Below, piece by piece: positions 41,968 through 48,888 of a DNA stretch of 64,000 nucleotides. Every line of letters starts with the position of its first letter. Within the stretch, counting starts at the first letter, position 1. A program made the position numbers and the translations under genes. Location: contig NZ_JACCBT010000001.1 of NCBI RefSeq assembly GCF_013409045.1, positions 5,394,001 to 5,458,000 of the forward strand, read 5' to 3'. A model generated the notes under the pieces. That model had not been told where the DNA came from. It worked only from the letters and a program-made list of their open reading frames with translations, and ran no database searches. This DNA comes from Actinomadura citrea (GTDB lineage: Bacteria > Actinomycetota > Actinomycetes > Streptosporangiales > Streptosporangiaceae).

Positions 41968-41985
41968 GTCAACAGTGTCTTGACA
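41967..41985. promoter_or_regulatory. Dyad TGTCAA-N7-TTGACA at the ABC transporter start
   Basis: The arms TGTCAA and TTGACA (7-nt spacer) overlap the start codon of the ABC ATPase gene. Position and symmetry suit a repressor operator. Confidence 0.5.
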
Positions 41986-42376
41986 AGGGGAGCGCGCTCG
42001 GCAGGCCCGTTCGGTTGAACCCGCCGTCCACCGATCGGTGGACAAGCCGCTCGGAACCCCGGAGTCAGGCTGAGATCAAGGTGAGCTGGTCGGCGGTCTA
42101 CCGAATCAGCGTGGGCTTGGCGGCCCTGCCCGGCTCGTAGACCACCACCGGCAGCCCCGGCCGCTCGTCCAGCCGCCTGGTCGCGGGCATGCTGGTGTTA
42201 CACGGCGGCTGCGCCCGGATGGGCGGGACCGTTCGAAGGTCTCGTTGGAGCGCAGGGACATCAGCAGTGCGCGCTGGTGGCGGTCTGGTCGTGGTTCTGG
42301 CGCTCACTCTTGACGGGATCGACCCGATGGCCCCAGATGAACTTCGGGATCCGGATCCGCGGCGCGGCGCCGCCGG
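41986..42376. other. Spacer between TetR gene and ABC operon
   Basis: About 390 nt. Besides the palindrome, a minus-strand frame near 42100-42200 reads RRLDERPGLPVVVYEPGRAA, which looks protein-like but has no family I recognise and no start context. Otherwise nothing supported. Confidence 0.35.
42026..42043. promoter_or_regulatory. Perfect 18-bp palindrome upstream of the ABC operon
   Basis: GTCCACCGATCGGTGGAC is fully self-complementary, 59 nt from the ABC ATPase start. The TetR gene at 42377-42976 is on the same strand upstream, so that regulator or another could bind here. Confidence 0.5.
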
Positions 42377-42976
42377 TCATGCGAAGCGCCGTGCTTCGGC
42401 GAGGACGCGCGCGGTCTCCACGACGGACGCGCGGCGGCGCGCGAGCGCCGCCGCCTCGTCGTCCTCGTCCAGGACGAGGCGGCACAGCTGCGGGACGGCG
42501 AAGTTCCACGCGACCAGGCCGAGGATCGTGAACATCCAGTCCTGGGCGAGCCGCCTGGCGCCCTCCCCGGACGGTCCCCCGGCGATGCCGCCGGCCTGCG
42601 CCCCGCGGACGATCTCGCGGTACATCTCGCGGCGTTCGAGCTCGCCCTGCACCTCCTCGCGCGACTCCAGCGCCTCCCAGAGCAGGAGCCGGATCAGCTC
42701 CGGGTGCTCCTGGTACCAGTCGAACAGGTGGCCCACGGATTCACCCAGGTCACCGGGACCGAGGTCGGTGGCGTGGCAGACCTCGTCGACCTTGTCACGC
42801 ACGACCTCCCCGAACAGCTTCTCCTTGTCGCCGAAGTACAGGTAGATGCCCTGCTTGTTGGCGCGGGCGGCGCGGGCGATGCGGTCGATGCGGGCCCCGG
42901 CCAGCCCGTATGCGGCGAATTCGGCGGTGGCGGCCACGAAGATCCGACGCCGGGTGGCCTCCGCGTCGTAGGTCAT
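42377..42976 (-). CDS. TetR-family repressor
   Basis: 199 aa from ATG 42976. The helix-turn-helix is complete (RRRIFVAATAEFAAYGLAGA, RIDRIARAARANKQGIYLYF, GDKEKLFGEVV); the rest is a ligand-binding helical domain with CGxG-like variation. The SDR gene is divergent, with 84 nt between starts, and the spacer holds a perfect palindrome; repression of both genes is the simplest reading. Confidence 0.9.
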   Translation of the reverse strand: MTYDAEATRRRIFVAATAEFAAYGLAGARIDRIARAARANKQGIYLYFGDKEKLFGEVVRDKVDEVCHATDLGPGDLGESVGHLFDWYQEHPELIRLLLWEALESREEVQGELERREMYREIVRGAQAGGIAGGPSGEGARRLAQDWMFTILGLVAWNFAVPQLCRLVLDEDDEAAALARRRASVVETARVLAEARRFA

Positions 42977-42984
42977 GCACCGAA

Positions 42985-43046
42985 TTAAACCATCCGGTTG
43001 ACTTCGTGGTCCGCGGCGGGCAGGATAAACCAACCAGTTGGTTTAT
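42985..43046. promoter_or_regulatory. TetR operators between tetR and SDR genes
   Basis: A perfect palindrome with arms ATAAACCAAC and GTTGGTTTAT (2-nt centre) occupies 43025-43046, next to the SDR ribosome site. An imperfect version, AAACCATCCGGTTGACT, lies at 42987-43003 beside the repressor start. The first would block the SDR promoter, the second would give autoregulation. Confidence 0.75.
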
Positions 43047-43060
43047 TTAGGAGCATCGTG

Positions 43061-43855
43061 ATGACCACCACCGAGGCGCCCGTCCCGGTCCGTTCCCCGC
43101 TGCCGCAGGGCCTCGCCGGGCAGACCGCCGTCATCGTCGGCGGCAGTTCCGGCATCGGCCTCGCCACCGGCGCCCTCCTGGCCTCGGTGGGCGCGCGGGT
43201 CGTGCTCACCGGGCGCGACAAGGCCCGGCTGGACGCCGCCGCCGAGCACGTCCGCGCCGCTGGCGGCGACGGCGCGGTGCTCGTCGTCGCCGGGGACGCC
43301 GCCGACGAGCAGGCGCTGGCCGAGACCTTCGAACGCGCCGGCGCCGTCGACCACGTCCTGTTGACCGCCGGGGGCCTCGGCGGCACCGGCCCGCTCACCG
43401 ACATCACCAGGGACACCGCCTTGCAGGCGATGGACGGACGGCTGTGGGCGGCACTGGCCGTCGCGCGGGCGGCGGCGCCGCGGCTGGGCGCGGGAGGTTC
43501 GATCACGTTCTCCTCCGGCGCCTTCGTCTCCCGCCCCGTGGCCGGGATGTCCGCGCCGCTCGCGGCCGTCGGCGGCGTCGAGACGCTGGCGCGGGCTTTG
43601 GCCGTGGAACTGGCACCCCGCCGGCTCCGTGTGAACGCCCTGCGCTTCGGGCAGTTCGACACCCCGCTGTCGCGCGGGGCGATGGGCGCCGGCCCCGGCG
43701 AGGCCGGGGACGCGGCCGTCGCGCAGGCCGGCGCCCGAAACCCGCTCGGCCGGTGGGGGACGCCCGAGGAGGCCGCGGCCGCCGCGCTGTTCCTGATGGC
43801 CAACCCCTACATGACGGGCGAGATCCTCACGATCGACGGCGGTCTCACCTTGTAG
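43061..43855 (+). CDS. Short-chain dehydrogenase/reductase
   Basis: 264 aa from ATG 43061 with AGGAG 8 nt upstream. Cofactor loop VGGSSGIGLATGALL, NAAG-region altered to LLTAGGLGG, catalytic Ser in ITFSSGAF. The classical YxxxK is not present; at that place the sequence is SAPLAAVGGVETLA, so Tyr and Lys are lost. Such divergent SDRs may bind NAD(P) without standard chemistry. The C-terminus EILTIDGGLTL is normal. Regulated by the divergent TetR protein. Confidence 0.85.
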   Translation: MTTTEAPVPVRSPLPQGLAGQTAVIVGGSSGIGLATGALLASVGARVVLTGRDKARLDAAAEHVRAAGGDGAVLVVAGDAADEQALAETFERAGAVDHVLLTAGGLGGTGPLTDITRDTALQAMDGRLWAALAVARAAAPRLGAGGSITFSSGAFVSRPVAGMSAPLAAVGGVETLARALAVELAPRRLRVNALRFGQFDTPLSRGAMGAGPGEAGDAAVAQAGARNPLGRWGTPEEAAAAALFLMANPYMTGEILTIDGGLTL

Positions 43856-44252
43856 AAACCCGAACATCGCGCGGGCCCGTTTTCGGAACGCTCCTCACGT
43901 GGAGTGGAGTGGAGGGGCCGGCGGACGGCGCGACGCGTGGTGGTCAGCCTCCGGGCAGGGCTCCGCGGTAGGCGCCTCCCCCGGCCCGTTCTCGGGTCCG
44001 AATGCGGCCCGCCAGGGTGCCGGCATGGCGTCGTGCGCGGCGGCCGTCCCTGGCGGGACGGTGCCGATCAAGTCGCGGGCGGCGCTCGTCGCACTCCCCG
44101 GACGACTTCAAAGCCTCTCGGCAGGAGGGGCCCGAGTCCGGGGCGCCGGTCAGCGCCGTACTCGCCGTCCGGCGCCGCGATCTTTGACGCCACCGCCCCT
44201 GGGAAGCGCCTCATGAACCATCACACGTCGGCACCCCGGGTCGCGTGATCGT
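43856..44252. other. Intergenic region between convergent SDR and AraC genes
   Basis: About 400 nt. Plus-strand frames here are Arg/Gly/Pro-rich without domain character. No terminator of note and no gene that I can support. Confidence 0.4.
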
Positions 44253-45137
44253 CTAACACCCGCCGGGGCGGAATCGGGCGCGGTATGCGGCCGGGCTGAG
44301 AGCGAAGAAGTGCCGGAACCGGCGGCTCGCGTAGTTGGGATCGTGCCAGCCGGCGAGCCTTCCGATCGCTGCCACGGACAGGTCGGTCTCGATGAGGAGT
44401 GCCGCAGCGCGCTCTGCTCGCAGCCTGCCGAGATAGGTCATGGGCGGAACTCCGAGATGCGCGGTGAACATGCGAGTCAGGTAGGGGGGCGACAAGTTCA
44501 CGGTGGAGGCGAGTTCGCCCAGGTTCCAGGCCCGCTGAATGTCGTCCTCCAAGAACTGCGCCGCGGCCAACACCGCGGGATGGACATGATCGGTTCGTTC
44601 GCTGGTGGCATCCGTGGAGCCATGTGCCGCGACGCCGCCCAGAAGGCAGAGCAGAATCCCGACCCGCACGGCGTAGGCCGGTCCGGGATGAAGGGCCGGA
44701 TCGGAACCGGGCTCACCGGAGGTTTCCGCCAGGCCGGTTTCGACCACTCGCAGCGCGGTGGGGTCGAGCCGCAGCGGGTGGCCCGTGTGGCGGCCGGATC
44801 GGCCGGCGATGCGCACTGAGGGGCCGAGGTGCGGGGCGGCGCGCATCCAGGCCAGTTCGCGCCGAAACGCCTCCGGGCTGATGTACAGGTTGTAGACGGT
44901 CAGACGGTCGCAGCCGCGGTAGCCGTGCCAGTCGCCCGGGCGGAGCATCGTCACCGCACCGCGGTCCAGAGGCTGCTCGCCCGCGGCCGAGACGTGGGTG
45001 GCAGTGCCACCGGTGACGACGGCGAGCTCAATGAAGTCATGGCTGTGGGCGGCGGTGTCGCTCCGCAACTCGAACCGCTCGGCGGCGATGGGCGGCCGCC
45101 CCGGCGGAAACACCTCAGCGAGCCGCACGCGATGCAT
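44253..45137 (-). CDS. AraC-family transcriptional regulator
   Basis: 294 aa from ATG 45137. Cupin-type sensor at the N-terminus (TAAHSHDFIELAVVTGG, MLRPGDWHGYRGCDRLTVYN) and two C-terminal helix-turn-helices (WNLGELASTVNLSPPYLTRM, SVAAIGRLAGWHDPNYASRR then FALSPAAYRARF). Divergent from the phytanoyl-CoA-dioxygenase gene with about 130 nt between starts, so it probably controls it; sugar- or metabolite-responsive by analogy. Confidence 0.9.
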   Translation of the reverse strand: MHRVRLAEVFPPGRPPIAAERFELRSDTAAHSHDFIELAVVTGGTATHVSAAGEQPLDRGAVTMLRPGDWHGYRGCDRLTVYNLYISPEAFRRELAWMRAAPHLGPSVRIAGRSGRHTGHPLRLDPTALRVVETGLAETSGEPGSDPALHPGPAYAVRVGILLCLLGGVAAHGSTDATSERTDHVHPAVLAAAQFLEDDIQRAWNLGELASTVNLSPPYLTRMFTAHLGVPPMTYLGRLRAERAAALLIETDLSVAAIGRLAGWHDPNYASRRFRHFFALSPAAYRARFRPGGC

Positions 45138-45265
45138 CGGACCTCTCCTCGACGGACGCTCGTCAAGATCGTGCTATGCCTGTCGGGCTCTCGTGCTAGC
45201 CGCACGGTGGAGGCGGCGGCGACAGTTGTCGAGACGGCAATCCCCAGAAGGCAAGGAAGATAGCC

Positions 45266-46081
45266 ATGACTGTCGCCGGCCCCGAACCCCGTACCACTGC
45301 GGACAACCTTTCCCAGGACGCCGTGTCAGCGTATCGCCGTGATGGTTTCGTCCACCTGCCCGGAGTGATCTCCCGGGCCGACGCGGCCAGGTTCGCCGAA
45401 GCGGCGCTGGCGGCCCGCTCCACCGTCCGGGACCACCACAACGGGACGATCTTCACGCAACTGCTCCAGCTGTGGCGTCACGATGAGACCCTGCGCGAGC
45501 TCACCCTGAACCCCGACCTGGCGGCCATCGCGGCCCGGCTGGCGGGGATCCCGCTGCGGCTGTGGCACGACCAGCTGCTGATCAAGGAGCCGCGGAACGG
45601 GGCCTCGACGGAATTCCACCAGGACCAGCCGTACTGGCCGCACGCCGGTTCACGGCATGCCCTCTCGGCCTGGGTGGCGCTGGTGGACGTGCCGGTCGAC
45701 CGCGGCTGCATGACGTTCATCCCCGGCTCCCAGCACCTGGACGGCCTGCGCCCACAGGATCTGTCAAACCATGCCGACATGTTCACCGTGGCGCCCGAAC
45801 TGCTGTGGGAACGGCGCATCACGGTCCCCCTTCGCGCGGGCGACTGCACGCTCCACAACTCCCGCCTCGCCCACAGCGCCACGCCCAACCTCACCGGCGA
45901 CCCCCGTATCGCCCACGTCATCATCTACGCGGACGCGGACCTGACCTTGGCGGCCGGACCCGCACACCCCGTCACCGACCCGCTCGGCCTGACCGTGGGC
46001 GACCCCCTTCCGGACGAACATTTCCCACGCTTCGCCGAGCCCGCCGACGAGCCGCGGCCGAGAACCACTCCGACAACGTGA
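45266..46081 (+). CDS. Phytanoyl-CoA-dioxygenase-family (PhyH) Fe(II)/2-oxoglutarate oxygenase
   Basis: 271 aa from ATG 45266 with GGAAG upstream. The opening YRRDGFVHLPGVISRADAAR is family-typical; iron is held by His and Asp in STEFHQDQPYWPH and by the distal His in LHNSRLAHSATPNL, with an Arg downstream for 2-oxoglutarate (DPRIAHVIIY). The family hydroxylates or halogenates small metabolites in actinomycetes; the substrate is unknown. Paired with a divergent AraC regulator. Confidence 0.9.
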   Translation: MTVAGPEPRTTADNLSQDAVSAYRRDGFVHLPGVISRADAARFAEAALAARSTVRDHHNGTIFTQLLQLWRHDETLRELTLNPDLAAIAARLAGIPLRLWHDQLLIKEPRNGASTEFHQDQPYWPHAGSRHALSAWVALVDVPVDRGCMTFIPGSQHLDGLRPQDLSNHADMFTVAPELLWERRITVPLRAGDCTLHNSRLAHSATPNLTGDPRIAHVIIYADADLTLAAGPAHPVTDPLGLTVGDPLPDEHFPRFAEPADEPRPRTTPTT

Positions 46082-46132
46082 ACAAGAAGAAACCGCATCA
46101 TTCGACGAATGACGTCACGCGTCTGAAAGAAA

Positions 46133-46151
46133 CCCCGGCGTCGAGCCGGGG
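46133..46151 (+). terminator. Stem-loop after the PhyH gene
   Basis: Seven-bp stem CCCCGGC / GCCGGGG with a 5-nt loop, 51 nt past the stop. Confidence 0.5.
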
Positions 46152-46312
46152 GCGCGGGCCGCCCCGGCCTGGTTGGAGAGCGACCGCGACGTCACCGCCG
46201 CTGCCGGGACACAGTTCGCGCACCCCCACACGGTGCGCAGAGCGACATGAGTTGCCAGAGATCTCCGGGGTCCAGCAGCTCTGACCGGCGTCGAGGTGGG
46301 AAGGTCACCGCC

Positions 46313-47107
46313 ATGGACATCGATCTCAGGGGGCGGACCGCCTTCGTCAGCGGTTCCACCAAGGGCATCGGCCACGCCATCGCCGCGGGGCTGGCACGGG
46401 CCGGGGCGGCGACCATCGTCAACGGGCGGGCCGAGGACAGTGTCACCGGCGCTCTGGACGCACTGCGGACGCGACTCCCGGAGGCGGACCTGCGGGGCGT
46501 GGTCGCCGATGTCGCCACCGCCGAGGGCGCTGAGGCGGTGCGGGCCGAGGCGCCCGACGTCGACATCCTGGTGAACAACCTCGGCATCTTCTCGGCGCGG
46601 CCCGTCCTGGAGATCGACGATGAGGAGTGGCGGCGCTACTTCGAGGTCAACGTGCTGTCGGGAGTGCGGCTCGCCCGCCTCTACCTGCCGGGCATGACCG
46701 AGCGGGGCTGGGGGCGCGTGCAGTTCATCGCCAGCGACTCGGCGGTCGTGACCCCCGCGGAGATGGTGCATTACGGTGTGTCGAAGACGGCGCTGCTGGC
46801 GGTCTCGCGCGGCTACGCCAAGGCCGTCGCGGGCACGGGCGTCACCGTCAACACCGTCCTGGCCGGACCGACCCACACCGCGGGCGTGGAGGACTTCGTC
46901 GCCGAGATGGTCGGGGAGGACCTGCCCTGGGACGAGGCGCAGCGCCGCTTCATGACCGAGCACCGCCCGAACTCGCTGCTCCAGCGGCTCATCGAGCCAG
47001 AAGAGATCGCCAGCATGGTCGTCTACCTCAGCTCGCCGCACGCGTCCGCCACCACCGGCGGGGCGGTCCGCGTCGACGGCGGCTACGTCGACGCGATCCT
47101 GCCCTAG
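46313..47107 (+). CDS. Short-chain dehydrogenase/reductase
   Basis: 264 aa from ATG 46313 preceded by GGGAAGG. Classical SDR: GSTKGIGHAIAAGLARAG cofactor loop, NNLGI, catalytic Ser in FIASDSAVV and the YxxxK motif in HYGVSKTALLAV, ending TGGAVRVDGGYVDAI. The loop residues suggest NADP(H). It probably oxidises or reduces a hydroxyl/keto group; substrate unknown. No operon partner: the next gene on this strand is absent and the previous one ends 230 nt away past a hairpin. Confidence 0.9.
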   Translation: MDIDLRGRTAFVSGSTKGIGHAIAAGLARAGAATIVNGRAEDSVTGALDALRTRLPEADLRGVVADVATAEGAEAVRAEAPDVDILVNNLGIFSARPVLEIDDEEWRRYFEVNVLSGVRLARLYLPGMTERGWGRVQFIASDSAVVTPAEMVHYGVSKTALLAVSRGYAKAVAGTGVTVNTVLAGPTHTAGVEDFVAEMVGEDLPWDEAQRRFMTEHRPNSLLQRLIEPEEIASMVVYLSSPHASATTGGAVRVDGGYVDAILP

Positions 47108-47207
47108 CATCCGACCGCCCGGCCACCGCCTCGGCTCGGCGGATCCGCGATAGCAGCAGCGCCGGCGCCGCCTCGGGCTCCGGGCAGGTTCAGGATCTCA
47201 TCCACCC

Positions 47208-47275
47208 CGCCGCAACTCGGCGTTCGCCCGCTTGAGCCGCTTGAGCTCCGCAGACTCCTCCGCGCTCTGGACGCC
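47208..47275 (-). pseudogene. Trace of an IS3-type transposase orfA
   Basis: The minus strand reads SAEESAELKRLKRANAELRR, the leucine-zipper-like segment near the end of IS3-family OrfA proteins. Nothing else of the element is visible in the 240-nt gap. Confidence 0.4.
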
Positions 47276-47350
47276 CTTCAGGCTCGCCCGACCTGCATCT
47301 CCAGGTAGACCGGATTTCACCGAACCCGGTGTACTCCCCGGCGTGGGGGT

Positions 47351-48238
47351 CTACGAACTCGGGCGGTGAGCGTGGAGTAGGTCGGCTACGGCTTCGGCCA
47401 CCTGGTCGGCTCCTGCGAAGAAGGTGAAGGCGGGGGCCGGATTGGCCTCGAAGCAGAACCAGTCGCCTTCCGGGGTCATGCGCAGGTCGATGCCCGCGAC
47501 GACCAGCCCCAGGGCTCGGGCCAGGGCCACGCAGCGTTCAGGGAGGTCGCCGGGCAACTCGACCGTGCTCTGCTTCAGGGCCGCGTCGCGAACTCGGTAG
47601 TCGACGGCGTCGGAGGCGAGCCGGACCGCGAAGGTCCGGTCGCCGACGACGTGGACGCGTACGTCCTCGCCCGGGATGTGCCGCTGGAAGAACGTGGGGC
47701 AGGTGGCCAGGCGGGCCATCCTGCCGGGGTCGTGGACGTCGGCGAGCGCGACGCGGGCGCGGATGCCGCTGCCGGGCTTCACCACGACCGCCCCGTGCTC
47801 GCCGGCGAACTCGGCGAGGGCCTGGGCGTCGTCGGTGACCAGGCTGGGCGGCACCGCGAAACCGGCCGCCTCGACCAGCAGGCCCTGGCATGCCTTGGCG
47901 GCGTTGGTCGCCGACGCCGACGGGCGGTTGACCACCAGGGCGGGCGCGTGGTCGGCCCAGGCGCACAGGGCGGGCGCGGCGCGGCGGGCGTACCGGGTCA
48001 GGGCCGTACGCGCCGGGGATCTGGTGACGGCGGGCAGCCGGGCCGCGTCGTAGGGGCGCAGGTACGCCGCCGTCACGCCGGCGAGGTTCCACGAGGCGCC
48101 CGCGGTGCGCACGGTGCCGGACGTCACGGTCATCGGGCGGCGCTGATCCAGGACGAGGGGGTCGGCGCCGCGCGCGTGCAGGGCCCTCAGGACCTGGGCG
48201 AAGGGGCGTTCTTCCGGGTGTCCCCAGAGCAGGATCAT
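47351..48238 (-). CDS. ATP-grasp ligase, last gene of the giant-protein operon
   Basis: 295 aa from ATG 48238, overlapping the previous stop (ATGA). ATP-grasp features: ALVVNRPSASATNAAKACQG (RimK-like front), VVVKPGSGIRARVALADV (nucleotide lysine), FFQRHIPGEDVRVHVVGDRT, VVAGIDLRMTPEGDWFCFEA then NPAPAF (metal-binding E and N). These are the blocks of RimK/glutathione-synthetase-like ligases that form amide bonds using ATP. A 40-residue N-terminal lobe precedes them. In this operon the target might be one of the large proteins; that is inference. Confidence 0.82.
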   Translation of the reverse strand: MILLWGHPEERPFAQVLRALHARGADPLVLDQRRPMTVTSGTVRTAGASWNLAGVTAAYLRPYDAARLPAVTRSPARTALTRYARRAAPALCAWADHAPALVVNRPSASATNAAKACQGLLVEAAGFAVPPSLVTDDAQALAEFAGEHGAVVVKPGSGIRARVALADVHDPGRMARLATCPTFFQRHIPGEDVRVHVVGDRTFAVRLASDAVDYRVRDAALKQSTVELPGDLPERCVALARALGLVVAGIDLRMTPEGDWFCFEANPAPAFTFFAGADQVAEAVADLLHAHRPSS

Positions 48239-48888
48239 CGTGCCCCTTCCGTGATCAGGGCGCCGAGGGCGGCGGTGACCTCGCCGTCCGCGGCCTGCCA
48301 CCAGGGCTCGACGCCGTGGACGCACCAGCCGCGGTCGGGTTCACGGGCCAGGCGCACGCACAGGACCGTGGCGTCCAGGGTCTTGGCGAGGGTGCGAACC
48401 AGTTCTGCGGCGGCCGGGTCGGCGCCGTCGGGCAGGATCCGGTCGCCGACCAGGGTGAGGCGGGTCTCGGCCCTGGAGCGGGCCGCGACGGGCAGGCCCG
48501 CCTCCACCGCGGCCCAGCGGACGTCGCCCGGGTCCAGGCCGCGGCCGCACAGCGAACCGGGCACCGGGCGGTTGACGACCAGCGCCGGGGCCTGGAGCCA
48601 GAGCGCCAGCAGCGCCGTCAGCTCGGCCGCGACGAAGCTCCGTTCGGGTCCGGCGATGTGCGGCAGGTCCCACGGGGTGACCGCGGGCAGGCAGGCCAGC
48701 ACGGCGGTGACGTCGCCGGCCGCCAGCGTCCCCCGGCGGGTGCCGAGGGTGGCGGCGGGCAGGTCGGCGGGGTCGCAGCGGGTGCCGGGGCCGGCGAGAA
48801 CGCGGGGGGTCACGAGCCGCGCCCCGCCCAGCCCCCGCAGCAGGGGCCGGGCCGGGCGGTGGCCGCTCCCGGAGACGATGACGATCAC
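48235..48888 (-). CDS. 217-aa protein resembling the front lobe of the ATP-grasp partner
   Basis: GTG 48888 overlaps the stop of the giant lectin-like gene, and the TGA overlaps the ATP-grasp start. The part LALWLQAPALVVNRPVPGSL followed by VEAGLPVAARSRAET parallels the ATP-grasp neighbour (ALVVNRPSASATNAAK, VEAAGFAVPPSLVTDD), but the Lys and the metal-binding E/N of the ligase are not seen. It looks like a diverged, shortened ATP-grasp relative, perhaps a scaffold or substrate-binding subunit. Otherwise unrecognised. Confidence 0.6.
   Translation of the reverse strand: MIVIVSGSGHRPARPLLRGLGGARLVTPRVLAGPGTRCDPADLPAATLGTRRGTLAAGDVTAVLACLPAVTPWDLPHIAGPERSFVAAELTALLALWLQAPALVVNRPVPGSLCGRGLDPGDVRWAAVEAGLPVAARSRAETRLTLVGDRILPDGADPAAAELVRTLAKTLDATVLCVRLAREPDRGWCVHGVEPWWQAADGEVTAALGALITEGAR

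Noticed and set aside
43899..44248. Plus-strand frames of about 110 codons after the first SDR gene
   Set aside because: Two overlapping frames of similar length, both Arg/Gly/Pro-rich; no start context or domain.
47300..47345. Terminator after the ATP-grasp gene
   Set aside because: Only a weak 5-bp stem (CACCG/CGGTG) is present; not strong enough to call.
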